DNA of 64,000 nucleotides from Ruminococcus flavefaciens ATCC 19208. Its GTDB lineage: Bacteria > Bacillota > Clostridia > Oscillospirales > Ruminococcaceae. A program made the translations under genes and the position numbers. Of the stretch, positions 1 to 8,448 are shown piece by piece. Under the pieces are notes generated by a model. The model saw only the letters and a program-made list of their open reading frames with translations, was not told the DNA's origin and ran no database searches. How positions within the stretch are numbered: position 1 is the stretch's first letter; each line of letters begins with the position of its first letter. The stretch covers positions 123,819-187,818 of the forward strand of contig NZ_KI912492.1 of the NCBI RefSeq assembly GCF_000518765.1. The letters are read 5' to 3'.

Positions 1-361
1 AAGGATCGCCTTTAGCCATTCTCTGTGCAAGCTCTATTTCCTCTTCTGTAGTAAGAAGCGGAACTCGTCCTATCTCCTTGAGGTAGATCTTTACAGGGTC
101 GTCGATAGCGATTCCCTCTGTTGAAAGAGCCATTTCAAGGTCGTCTGTCATATTTGAGTCGAGACCGATCTTAAGGTCGGCATCAAGGTTCATATCCTCG
201 ACGATCTCGATGTTTAGATTTTCACAATTGTCATAGAAGGTATTGATCTGATCAACGTCAAAATCCAGCTCCTCCAAAGCGTCTGTAATTTCCTTTGTTG
301 TGAGTTTGCCGTTGATCTTGCCCTGTTCCATCAAGGCTTCGATGGTATTTTTCTTTTCCAT
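1..361 (-). CDS. rpoD: RNA polymerase primary sigma factor, N-terminal part (partial)
   Basis: This is the 5' end of a sigma-70 gene cut by the left window edge; about 120 codons are visible. The translation begins MEKKNTIEALMEQGK, an acidic helical region 1.1, and continues into region 1.2 with DDPVKIYLKEIG and TTEEEIELAQRMAKGD, the signature by which primary sigma factors contact the promoter discriminator. The ATG is preceded by an AGGAGG site (minus strand, about 371-376) that overlaps the dnaG stop codon, so the gene is probably cotranscribed and translationally linked with dnaG. Dgt-dnaG-rpoD is a familiar Firmicutes arrangement. Core regions 2-4 lie outside the window. Confidence 0.93.
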   Translation of the reverse strand, partial: MEKKNTIEALMEQGKINGKLTTKEITDALEELDFDVDQINTFYDNCENLNIEIVEDMNLDADLKIGLDSNMTDDLEMALSTEGIAIDDPVKIYLKEIGRVPLLTTEEEIELAQRMAKGDP

Positions 362-374
362 TTTAATATTCCTC

Positions 375-2111
375 CTATTTATTCTTTGAACGGAAGAGCT
401 CCAGCAGTTCATCATTGCTGAGGTCTCCGTTAGAAGCGGGTCTTGTGTTTTTCAGCACCTGAGCACAGTCTGCCACAACATCACGGGTAATGTCAACATT
501 GCGTTTTTTTGCTGCTATTCCGCTTATTCTTCCCATTTCGTCCGTGGAAAATTCATCGGACAGCAGTGAGATCGAGAATTTGTCGGAATTTTTCAGCCTT
601 TCAAGCAGTGCCGTGTAAACTTTCTTATTGAAAGCAGTTACAAATGTCTGCGGCGGAGCCAGCTTTTCGATGTCCTCATATTCCTGAGGACGGTTCAGCA
701 GGTAGCTGATTATAGTCTCCTCGGCGCGGGCTTCCTTTTTGTTGGAAACGGCGTCGGGGTTGATATCATCGCGTATGTACGAGGTTTTAGCCTTTATATT
801 GCGCCATTCGGTCTTTTTGGCACTTCGGCTGTTCTTTTGCAGCATGGAGTCGATATGGGTTTTCAGCACCTGTACAGGTATGTCACACTTCTTAGACGTG
901 CGAGATATATAAACCTCTCGCTCTAAAGGTGATTCTATGCCTGCAAGCACCTTTGCGGTTCGTTTCAGCAGCTCTACTCTGCCTATCTCGGTAGAAAGAT
1001 CAAGTCCGACCTCGCACTTGTCAAGCATGAAGTCGTTAGCGTCGTTAGAGCCGTCGAGCAGCATTCTGAAGCGGTCGCGTCCGAATTTTTTTATGAATTC
1101 GTCGGGATCCTTTGCGCCTTCCATGTGTATTATCTTAGTCCGCAGACCAACGTCCGCGAAATGGTTGATAGCTTTCTGAGTAGCCTTCTGACCTGCACCG
1201 TCACTGTCGTAGGCAACTATCACTTCCTCGGCATAGTGGCTTATGAGCCGCGCCTGATCGGGAGTTATAGCAGTTCCGAGTGTGGCGACCACGTTCTCGA
1301 AGCCTGCCTGATTTACGGCAATAACGTCCATATATCCCTCACAAAGTATCAGACGTTTTGCGTTTGAATTCTTGGCAAAGTTCATGGAGAACAGATTAGA
1401 GCCCTTGTCAAATACGGGAGTTTTACCCGTGTTGAGGTATTTTGGCTGTGAGTCGTCAAGGACTCGTCCACCGAAGCCTATGATATTGCCGCGGAGATCA
1501 ACTATTGGGAACATGACTCTTTTGCGGAACATATCGAAGGTCCGTCCGTTTTTCATGCCTGCAAGCCATGCGTCAGCCATTTCCTCGTTGGAATAGCCTT
1601 TTGATTTAAGAAGATCTGTAAGTTCGTTCCATGAATCAGAGGCATAGCCGAGACCGTATTTTTTTATAGTCTGAGGAGTAAGCTTGCGGTTTGCGAAATA
1701 TTGCAGACCTGTCTTGTCCGAGCCTTTTATAAGGTTGGTATAGAAGTAATTGGCAGCGATGCGGTTCATCTCATAGATACGAGTCTTACGCTTTGCGTAG
1801 CCGCTGTCCTTGTTGCCGAAGGCAGGGACTTCCATTCCCGAACGCTGAGCAAGGAGCTTTACAGCCTCGGAAAATGTAAGATTTTCTATCTTCATGGTGA
1901 AGGTGATGACATCGCCTCCTGCGCCGCAGCCGAAGCAGTAGAAGTTCTGAGTATCGGTAAAGATCGTACATGACGGAGTCTTTTCCGAGTGAAAAGGACA
2001 TGAGCAGACATAATTGCGTCCTCGCCTTATGAGATTAACATAGCTGCCCATTACTGTTTCGATAGGATTGGCATTTCGCAGGTTGTAGAGAAATTCGTCG
2101 TTAACAGGCAT
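375..2111 (-). CDS. dnaG: DNA primase
   Basis: The 578-residue protein synthesises RNA primers at the replication fork. Three domains show. The CHC2 zinc finger has C38 and H41 in CPFH and C59 and C62 in CFGC. The TOPRIM catalytic core has CEGYMD followed by AYDSDGAG, which carries the metal-binding acidic residues. A divergent C-terminal helicase-binding region follows. Length is normal for the family. It lies 8 bp downstream of dgt and 13 bp upstream of rpoD, the macromolecular-synthesis operon order. The stop is TAG at 375-377. Nothing looks damaged. Confidence 0.97.
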   Translation of the reverse strand: MPVNDEFLYNLRNANPIETVMGSYVNLIRRGRNYVCSCPFHSEKTPSCTIFTDTQNFYCFGCGAGGDVITFTMKIENLTFSEAVKLLAQRSGMEVPAFGNKDSGYAKRKTRIYEMNRIAANYFYTNLIKGSDKTGLQYFANRKLTPQTIKKYGLGYASDSWNELTDLLKSKGYSNEEMADAWLAGMKNGRTFDMFRKRVMFPIVDLRGNIIGFGGRVLDDSQPKYLNTGKTPVFDKGSNLFSMNFAKNSNAKRLILCEGYMDVIAVNQAGFENVVATLGTAITPDQARLISHYAEEVIVAYDSDGAGQKATQKAINHFADVGLRTKIIHMEGAKDPDEFIKKFGRDRFRMLLDGSNDANDFMLDKCEVGLDLSTEIGRVELLKRTAKVLAGIESPLEREVYISRTSKKCDIPVQVLKTHIDSMLQKNSRSAKKTEWRNIKAKTSYIRDDINPDAVSNKKEARAEETIISYLLNRPQEYEDIEKLAPPQTFVTAFNKKVYTALLERLKNSDKFSISLLSDEFSTDEMGRISGIAAKKRNVDITRDVVADCAQVLKNTRPASNGDLSNDELLELFRSKNK

Positions 2112-2119
2112 TTTCTACC

Positions 2120-3115
2120 TCACTTCCAGAATTTCGGTACGAACAGTTCGGTATAAAGATCAACGGCATATTCGTCGCTCATACCCGAAATGTAATCGCA
2201 TACAGCGCGGTCTGCATCGGAATCTTTCATTATAATTTTATACTCATCGGGCAGCTTGCTGCTGTGTTCGATGAAGTAGGAATAAAGCTTCTGCACAAGG
2301 AGTACAGCCTTGCCTTCCTCCTGCTTTGCGGCAGGATTGGTGTACACCTTATCAAACATGAATTTTTTCAGTTCATCGTGAGCCTTTCGTATATCGGGAG
2401 CAAAGTCGATATCAACTGCTCCGTGGCCGATTACGGAGGCGATCAGCGTAGTTATACGCTGAGTTTTTGTCCTGCCGAGAGCTCTTACGCAATCCCGGGG
2501 CAGATCGTTTGGATCAAGTATGCCTGCGCGGATAGAGTCCTCGATATCGTGGTTTATGTAAGCTATAGTATCGGCAAGTCGTACTATATTGCCCTCTTTT
2601 GTATCAGCCACCATATTTGTATGGCAGAGTATGCCGTTTCTGACGGCATGAGTGAGATTGAGCCCCTTGCCCTTTTTTTCGAGGACTTCCACAACTCTTA
2701 CACTTTGTTCGTAGTGCTTGAAGCCGTGGGGGCATATCTCATTGAGAGTTCTCTCACCGCAGTGACCGAAAGGTGAGTGCCCCAGATCGTGACCGAGGGC
2801 AATTGCTTCGGTAAGATCTTCATTCAGCCTCATGCCGCGGGAAATAGTTCTTGCTATCTGTGATACTTCGAGAGTATGTGTAAGGCGTGTCCTGTAGTGG
2901 TCGCCCACAGGTGACAGGAACACCTGAGTTTTACGTTTTAATCTGCGGAAGGAGTTACAGTGGAGTATACGGTCGCGGTCACGCTGAAATTCAGTGCGGA
3001 AAGGGCATTTTTCCTCATAGCGATCGCGTTTTGTGCCGACTTCGTCGATGCTGGCACAGGCGTATTTGCTGAGTATGCCTGCTTCACTGATCTCTATCTG
3101 TTCACGTACAGTCAT
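2120..3115 (-). CDS. dgt: dGTPase-like HD-domain deoxynucleotide triphosphohydrolase
   Basis: The 331-residue protein belongs to the dGTP triphosphohydrolase family, which splits dNTPs into nucleoside and triphosphate through an HD metal site. It shows RLTHTLEVSQIA (first His) and ALGHDLGHSPFGHCGE (HD pair), plus the family start region QRDRDRILHCNSFRRL. The start is placed at MTVREQ (3115), which has a GGGGGAG ribosome site 7 bases upstream; an upstream in-frame Met at 3163 lacks a comparable site. It is the first gene of the dgt-dnaG-rpoD operon. Substrate preference among dNTPs cannot be read from sequence. Confidence 0.93.
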   Translation of the reverse strand: MTVREQIEISEAGILSKYACASIDEVGTKRDRYEEKCPFRTEFQRDRDRILHCNSFRRLKRKTQVFLSPVGDHYRTRLTHTLEVSQIARTISRGMRLNEDLTEAIALGHDLGHSPFGHCGERTLNEICPHGFKHYEQSVRVVEVLEKKGKGLNLTHAVRNGILCHTNMVADTKEGNIVRLADTIAYINHDIEDSIRAGILDPNDLPRDCVRALGRTKTQRITTLIASVIGHGAVDIDFAPDIRKAHDELKKFMFDKVYTNPAAKQEEGKAVLLVQKLYSYFIEHSSKLPDEYKIIMKDSDADRAVCDYISGMSDEYAVDLYTELFVPKFWK

Positions 3116-3170
3116 TTGTATCTCCCCCTGACCTATTGAAATGGCAAAACTGTATACGTGCATATACAGT

Positions 3171-3200
3171 CAAAAAAATGCGCACAGTATAAAGCTGTGC
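3171..3200 (-). terminator. Intrinsic terminator after yigZ-type gene
   Basis: On the minus strand GCACAG pairs with CTGTGC around a 7-base loop (3182-3200), followed by a run of seven T (3172-3178 on plus as A). It sits between the yigZ-type stop and the dgt start, so it should separate these units. Confidence 0.7.
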
Positions 3201-3265
3201 ACAGCTCTTTAAAAATCGCTTCTATATACTTATACTATTTTGAAACAAAAAACCCTTTATTTTTT

Positions 3266-3904
3266 TCAGGATTTTTTTCGCACTGAGGAAAAATCTTCAA
3301 AAAGCTCCCCGCAGTCCTCGATATTTACCGAACCGTTGGTGACTTCCACAAGCTCCTTCTGAAGCGCATCGAGCTTTTCGGAAAGGACGAGTATCTCAAG
3401 AGTGACATCGCTGCCGAAATCCGAATTAACGGTGATAGTTTCATAGTTCGGCAGAAGATAGGAAATCTTGCCGTACATACCGTAGTCCGCAGTAATTTTC
3501 AGGCGGTGACACAGGCACATATCCATGATGTGAGCCGCATCGCAGGCAAGTGAAGCTGCATGGGAGTATGCTCTGACAAGTCCGCCGCCGCCGAGGAGAA
3601 TACCTCCGAAATAGCGTGTTACTACAACGCATACATCAGTAAGTCCGCGTTTTTTCAGCACATCGAGTACGGGAACGCCCGCAGTTCCCTGAGGTTCGCC
3701 GTCGTCGGAATATCTGGAAATATTGTCCTCACGCAGTATATACGCATAGACATTGTGCTTGGCTTTGCGGTGTTCGGCTTTGATGGAATTTATAAAGGCA
3801 ACAGCCTCGTCGTTTGTTCTGACAGGGGAGATGTAACCGATAAATTCGGAGCGCTTTTCTATAAATGAAGCCTTTGCGTTGGCAGAAATAGTGAAATAGT
3901 TCAT
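3266..3904 (-). CDS. yigZ: YigZ/IMPACT family protein (UPF0029)
   Basis: The 212-residue protein matches the bacterial YigZ family, related to the eukaryotic translation regulator IMPACT. The signatures DGEPQGTAGVPVL and VTRYFGGILLGGGGLVRAY (in part) are both present, with a C-terminal ferredoxin-like DUF1949 portion. The family is thought to interact with translation or to bind nucleic acid, but the biochemical role is unsettled. The start ATG has a weak AAGG site 12 bases upstream. It lies downstream of rpmE, beyond a hairpin, on the same strand. Confidence 0.92.
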   Translation of the reverse strand: MNYFTISANAKASFIEKRSEFIGYISPVRTNDEAVAFINSIKAEHRKAKHNVYAYILREDNISRYSDDGEPQGTAGVPVLDVLKKRGLTDVCVVVTRYFGGILLGGGGLVRAYSHAASLACDAAHIMDMCLCHRLKITADYGMYGKISYLLPNYETITVNSDFGSDVTLEILVLSEKLDALQKELVEVTNGSVNIEDCGELFEDFSSVRKKS

Positions 3905-3927
3905 AATAAATTAACCTTATTGACGAA

Positions 3928-3950
3928 AAGCCCCGTCAATGACGGGGCTT
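3928..3950 (-). terminator. Terminator hairpin after rpmE
   Basis: AAGCCCCGTC and GACGGGGCTT form a perfect 10-bp stem with a 3-base loop immediately downstream of the rpmE stop. On the minus strand it is followed by TTTTCGTC, a short T-run, so termination may be partial and allow readthrough into yigZ. Confidence 0.75.
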
Positions 3951-3955
3951 GTGAC

Positions 3956-4159
3956 TTACTTGTCCATATTGAAACGCTTCTTGAATCTGTCAACGCGTCC
4001 GCCTGTATCAACAAGCTTCTGCTTACCAGTATAGAACGGATGGCACTTTGAGCAGATTTCAACCTTGATGTTTTCCTTTGTAGACATAGTCTCGATCACA
4101 TTACCGCAGTGGCAAGTAATTGTGGTCTTTTTGAACTCAGGATGGATTCCCTCTTTCAC
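3956..4159 (-). CDS. rpmE: 50S ribosomal protein L31 (zinc-binding type)
   Basis: The 67-residue protein starts at a GTG (4157-4159) preceded by AGAGGTGA and reads [12 protein letters not shown], the L31 family start. Cysteines in CHC (16, 18) and CSKC (36, 39) make this the zinc-containing C+ type. [19 protein letters not shown] is the family C-terminal motif. An upstream extension to 4237 is open but is not L31-like and is rejected. It is a peripheral large-subunit protein and is often differentially regulated with zinc-free paralogues; no such paralogue is in this window. Confidence 0.96.
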   Translation of the reverse strand: MKEGIHPEFKKTTITCHCGNVIETMSTKENIKVEICSKCHPFYTGKQKLVDTGGRVDRFKKRFNMDK

Positions 4160-4298
4160 GATTGTCACCTCTTTCGATTTATTATTGTAAATCGAGCAGC
4201 CCATCAGTTCCGTTAGACAGTAGTGCCGAATATACATTACATTTATAAATTATAACACTTTATAACAGATATGTCAATAGCAAATGTTAATATTATTT

Positions 4299-5996
4299 TT
4301 ATTTAACTTTAGCGACAGTGTAGCCATCGATCTCATAAACCTTTGTTTTATCTGTCTCCTCAACAGCGTCCTCTTTATCAAAAAATACATAGAGAACGTC
4401 GCTCCTGCCGTTTCCTGCTTTAAGCATATCATACTGCTCCTGAGCGTAGTTTCTGACAGATTCGAGGTCCATACGTGCAAGGTAGAAGCTGCTCAGGCTC
4501 ATGTCCTTTTTAGCTGCCATCTGTGCAAAATCGAAGTACATCTGCATATACAGACCGTAAGCGTCCTTCATAGGCAGAAAGATTATTTCTTTTGTATTCT
4601 CTGTCAGTTCTTCCCACTTCTCGTCTTTAAGAGCGTATTCATAAGCGGGAGGAGTAGAGTACTGTTTATGGAGACCCCTGCACCAGTCACGGATATCCAA
4701 GCCCTGAATAAGGAAGCACAGACCAATTGCGGCTAATGCTGATTTCCTTGGGATCTTTGAAATGACTGCCATAGCGGATGTCATGACGATAACACCGGAA
4801 ACCCATATAAAACGTCCCGAACAACGGAATATACTGAGAGCTCCTCTTGCAAGACGCGGGAGAGGTATCTCGAGAAGAAGTCTTCCGTTGAGGGATATTC
4901 TGTTGCTGACAGCCCAGCAGAAGCTGAACATAAATACAACTGTAATTGCCCAGAACTCGACTTTGTACTTTTTAAACAGGCCTAATGCAGCCTTTATTAA
5001 GCTGCCTTCCTTCTTTTCCAGGATACTTAAAAAGATTATCAATGAGATGATAACACATACTATCATGCCCAGACCGAGATATCCGAATCCTTCTCCCTGT
5101 CCATCGAGGCTGTTGAGCGGGCGAAGGAACTTTGAAACTCCTTGCGGGTTGAAAAATGTATTGAGATTTGAAGAGTATCCGCCGAATCCGCCGTCAATAT
5201 AGCTGCCCTGTCCGTAGAAGGCTCCTATGACAAACAAGGTCAGCAGAGTCGAAGCGACTGAAGTGCCGAACACGGCAACTGCTTTTTTGAGATTTTTACT
5301 TCTGAATACAACGAGTATCACGTATCCCGCCATTACCATGAACACCATGGGAACGAAATAGCTGTGTATCAGAACAGCGAGCATACAGTCAACTGCCCAT
5401 AGAATCATGGGAGCGAACTTGTGCTTGTACTCTTTCTTATAGTCGAGACAGAGTATCATAGCGATGATGAAAAGCCATATTGCGCCGAGAGTATTGTGGT
5501 GGGTGATGCGCTTTATGGCTGCCGGAAAGGCTGCATAGAACAGAGAGCCGACTGACGAGAATAATATATCGGGCTTTATACGGTAGAGCAGAACAGCTCC
5601 GAAGCCGCCGTTGAGAGCGAAGCATATCATACCCCACAGACCGAGAAACTGGAAGGTCTCGGGGAGAATGGGGGAGAGTATCTTGAATATCAATCCGAAA
5701 AGCGGGATAGAATCCGAGTACATACACGAAACTGCGCCATTGCAGGTAAGTCCGTCAGTGAGACCAATCGGGAAGGTCCACGGGCTGTTCCTGAAGAATA
5801 CCCAGCCGAGGTGATGTTGTGTGGCATCGCCTGTGTAGGCAAATATCCAGTCTGTATTTGAAGGTGATATCATGGAAGTGCCGAATATCACGATGAACGT
5901 GAGAGCACCGAGTATAGCTCCGATCAGAAATGTGATTTTGCTGCCGTGATCTGTTAATATACCTTTTTTTTCTGTTGTTGGTTTTGGATTAGCCAT
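4299..5996 (-). CDS. Polytopic membrane protein, DUF6311-like (GT-C-type fold suspected)
   Basis: The 565-residue protein has roughly ten hydrophobic segments, the first at residues 20-42, and a soluble C-terminal tail of about 120 residues. The first extracytoplasmic loop contains GDATQHHLGWVFFR, and WTFPIG follows. This acidic loop and overall plan are those of the DUF6311 family, which resembles GT-C sugar transferases using lipid-linked donors. Substrate is unknown. The start ATG has an AGGAG site about 13 bases upstream, rather distant. It stands alone between rpmE and the phosphohexomutase gene. Family assignment is by pattern recognition only. Confidence 0.75.
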   Translation of the reverse strand: MANPKPTTEKKGILTDHGSKITFLIGAILGALTFIVIFGTSMISPSNTDWIFAYTGDATQHHLGWVFFRNSPWTFPIGLTDGLTCNGAVSCMYSDSIPLFGLIFKILSPILPETFQFLGLWGMICFALNGGFGAVLLYRIKPDILFSSVGSLFYAAFPAAIKRITHHNTLGAIWLFIIAMILCLDYKKEYKHKFAPMILWAVDCMLAVLIHSYFVPMVFMVMAGYVILVVFRSKNLKKAVAVFGTSVASTLLTLFVIGAFYGQGSYIDGGFGGYSSNLNTFFNPQGVSKFLRPLNSLDGQGEGFGYLGLGMIVCVIISLIIFLSILEKKEGSLIKAALGLFKKYKVEFWAITVVFMFSFCWAVSNRISLNGRLLLEIPLPRLARGALSIFRCSGRFIWVSGVIVMTSAMAVISKIPRKSALAAIGLCFLIQGLDIRDWCRGLHKQYSTPPAYEYALKDEKWEELTENTKEIIFLPMKDAYGLYMQMYFDFAQMAAKKDMSLSSFYLARMDLESVRNYAQEQYDMLKAGNGRSDVLYVFFDKEDAVEETDKTKVYEIDGYTVAKVK

Positions 5997-6063
5997 TTTT
6001 TAGTATGTACTCCTTGTTATATTTTGTTATTTCACCAGCGGAAATGTCTGCCGCAAATAAAGA

Positions 6064-6081
6064 GGCGAACAGAAGTCCGCC
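6064..6081 (-). terminator. Terminator after phosphohexomutase gene
   Basis: On the minus strand GGCGGAC pairs with GTTCGCC around TTCT and is followed by a T-rich stretch, directly after the stop at 6090. Confidence 0.55.
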
Positions 6082-6089
6082 CTTTTATA

Positions 6090-7805
6090 TTATTTCATGC
6101 TCTGTGTAAAATCAGCATAAATCTTCTGTTCGATAACCTCTGCTTGTGCGTGTGTAGGAGCTTTGGCTGTGATATAAGTTTTTATCTTCGGCTCTGTACC
6201 TGATGGACGAACTATAGCCTTGCAGCCGCCCTCAAGATAGAACGCAAGAACGTTTGACTTGGGAAGTGTAAGCTCCTTGATCTCGCCTGTAGCGATATTC
6301 TTGGAAGTGCTTGCCTTGTAGTCCTCGAATCTCTCGACCTTGAGACCGCCGATAGCAGTAGGATGATCGTTTCTGAGACCTGTCATGATCTCTTCCATGT
6401 GCTTCATACCGCTTGCACCTTCAAACTCAAAGCTGTAGAGAGTCTGGAGGAACATACCGTACTTCTTGTACATATTTTCACGAGCCTGCATAAGTGTTAT
6501 GCCCTGTGTACGGTAGTAAGCAGCCATTTCGCAGATAAGCATTGAAGCATCAACAGCGTCCTTGTCTCTTACATAGCCGCCCGAAAGATAACCGTAGCTC
6601 TCTTCAAAGCCGAAGATATAGCGTTTTTCTTCACCCTTTGCTTCGAGGAAACCTATCTGCTCACCGATGAACTTGAAGCCTGTGAGGACGTCAATGATCT
6701 CAACTCCGTATTCTTTACCGATGAGGTTTACGATATCTGTAGTAACGATAGTCTTGACAGCAACAGGATTTTCAGGCATTGTGCCCTTTCTGATACGCTG
6801 CTGGCAGATGTACTCAAGAAGCATAGCTCCGACTTCGTTGCCTGAGAAGAGTGCATAGCCGCCCTTTCCGTCAGGAACTGCGATACCTACACGGTCACAG
6901 TCAGGGTCTGTAGCAAGAAGGAGATCAGGCTTTACCTTTTCGCAGTAGCTGAGGCCTACCTGAAGTGCTTCACGTATCTCAGGGTTAGGATAAGGACAAG
7001 TTGCAAAAGTACCGTCTGGATTTTCCTGTTCTTTAACTACAGTAACATCTGTGATGCCGATACGCTTGAGTATTTCGCGGACAGGCTTGTTGCCTGTACC
7101 GTTGAGAGGAGTGTAAACAACTTTGAGTCCGCTGCTTGCGCAAAGATCTGTGTTTATTCCCTCTGCAAGAACGTGTTTATAGAAATCTTCGATAACATCG
7201 TTTCCGATGTATGAGATATTGCCCTTAGCTAATTCAGCTTCAAAGTCAGACGACTTTACATCATTGAATATGTCCAGTGAATTGATCTTTTCAAGGATTA
7301 TCTCTGCGCCTCTGAGAGTGATCTGGCAGCCATCCTCGCCGTATACCTTGTAACCGTTGTATTTAGCAGGGTTGTGGCTTGCTGTCACCATGATACCGCC
7401 CTGACACTTGAGTGCGCGTACTGCCCATGAAAGGCATGGTGTAGGCATAAGCTCAGAATATATATGTACCTTTATACCGTTTGCTGCAAGTACCTCGGCA
7501 GCAGCCTTTGAGAAAACATCGCTCTTTATACGGCTGTCGAATGAGATAGCAACACTCGGGTTCCTGTATTCCTGGTTGAGATAATCTGCAAAGCCCTGAG
7601 TAGCGCGTCTTACAGTGTAAATGTTCATACGGTTGGTACCTGCACCGATAACACCTCTGAGACCGCCTGTACCGAATTCAAGGTCACGGTAAAATCTATC
7701 AATTATTGCATCGTTGTCGCCCTTTATCTCGGCAAGCTCTGCCTGAAGATCGGGATCAGCTGTGGCGTTTTTACACCAAAGACTGTAAAGTTCCATTTCT
7801 GACAT
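6090..7805 (-). CDS. pgcA: Phosphoglucomutase/phosphomannomutase (alpha-D-phosphohexomutase)
   Basis: The 571-residue enzyme interconverts hexose 1- and 6-phosphates through a phosphoserine. All four loops are present: TASHNP at 141-146 with catalytic Ser143; the metal loop DPDCDR; the sugar-binding loop FEESYGY; and the phosphate-binding RPSGTEPK near the C-terminus. Length matches the long PgcA-like branch of Firmicutes. An AGGAGG site lies 8 bases before the ATG. It probably feeds glucose 1-phosphate to cell-wall and storage polysaccharide synthesis; glucose versus mannose preference is not resolved here. Confidence 0.94.
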   Translation of the reverse strand: MSEMELYSLWCKNATADPDLQAELAEIKGDNDAIIDRFYRDLEFGTGGLRGVIGAGTNRMNIYTVRRATQGFADYLNQEYRNPSVAISFDSRIKSDVFSKAAAEVLAANGIKVHIYSELMPTPCLSWAVRALKCQGGIMVTASHNPAKYNGYKVYGEDGCQITLRGAEIILEKINSLDIFNDVKSSDFEAELAKGNISYIGNDVIEDFYKHVLAEGINTDLCASSGLKVVYTPLNGTGNKPVREILKRIGITDVTVVKEQENPDGTFATCPYPNPEIREALQVGLSYCEKVKPDLLLATDPDCDRVGIAVPDGKGGYALFSGNEVGAMLLEYICQQRIRKGTMPENPVAVKTIVTTDIVNLIGKEYGVEIIDVLTGFKFIGEQIGFLEAKGEEKRYIFGFEESYGYLSGGYVRDKDAVDASMLICEMAAYYRTQGITLMQARENMYKKYGMFLQTLYSFEFEGASGMKHMEEIMTGLRNDHPTAIGGLKVERFEDYKASTSKNIATGEIKELTLPKSNVLAFYLEGGCKAIVRPSGTEPKIKTYITAKAPTHAQAEVIEQKIYADFTQSMK

Positions 7806-8012
7806 TTATAATACCTCCTGAACAGATATATAATTATTATACCACATATTGCTGCCTTTGGGAATAGCTTTTTTCATTTTATGCTTTTTTTTTCTGATTT
7901 GGTCAGTTACTTACATTGATTATGTAACTATTTTTAGCGGAATTAACCAACTTATATTTATTATTGATACAGGTGAAGCAAAAATATATATTGCTATTAA
8001 TGATACTACAAA

Positions 8013-8044
8013 AAAACACAGGCTGTATTTCAAGCCTGTGTTTT
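8013..8044 (-). terminator. Bidirectional terminator hairpin after TM2 gene
   Basis: AAAACACAGGCT (8013-8024) and AGCCTGTGTTTT (8033-8044) form a 12-bp stem with an 8-base loop, with A/T runs on both sides. It follows the minus-strand gene ending at 8056. The remaining 7806-8012 is AT-rich with no convincing gene. Confidence 0.8.
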
Positions 8045-8055
8045 ATTAGGTTTAT

Positions 8056-8265
8056 TTAGTCGTGAGTAATAAGGTTTCCGTCCTTGTCGGTAAACTTGCC
8101 GCAAATGATCATGATAAGATCAATAAGAGAGCCGATACCGAAGCAGCCTAATGTGAGGAGCCAAAGAATACCTGTTCCTATTTTGCCTACATAAAATCTG
8201 TGTACTCCTAAACCACCGAGAAACAGACAAAGCAATAATGTAGTTAACCAATTTTTTTCTGACAT
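8056..8265 (-). CDS. Small TM2-domain membrane protein
   Basis: The 69-residue protein has two hydrophobic segments separated by GGLGVHRFYVGKIGTG, the hallmark TM2 motif with a polar HRFY turn. The second segment is LLTLGCFGIGSLIDLIMI, ending in a short charged tail. TM2 proteins are small membrane proteins of unknown function, widespread in bacteria. The start at 8265 is chosen because GGGAGGA stands correctly upstream; the longer in-frame form to 8298 has no site. Monocistronic. Confidence 0.88.
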   Translation of the reverse strand: MSEKNWLTTLLLCLFLGGLGVHRFYVGKIGTGILWLLTLGCFGIGSLIDLIMIICGKFTDKDGNLITHD

Positions 8266-8448
8266 AATAAAGTCCTCCCTAATATCATTGTATAGCAATC
8301 ACTTAAATTACTATGGTTAGATTATATCATAACAAATTGAAAAAAACAATTCGCAAAATCAACATTTTTAATTTATCTGAAATGTTAAAAAATAACAAAA
8401 AGGTCAATTTTTAAACGAATTATGAAAAAAATATGATCTTTTGTTGTA

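Noticed and set aside
4284..4736. Long plus-strand frame opposite the DUF6311-like gene, and similar long antisense frames (2264-2776, 10794-11594, 28062-28610)
   Set aside because: Mirror frames of strongly coding genes; no ribosome sites and no recognisable protein.
7849..8049. Plus-strand 66-residue hydrophobic frame upstream of the phosphohexomutase gene
   Set aside because: No ribosome site; its 3' end runs through a terminator hairpin; composition follows AT-rich DNA rather than coding bias.
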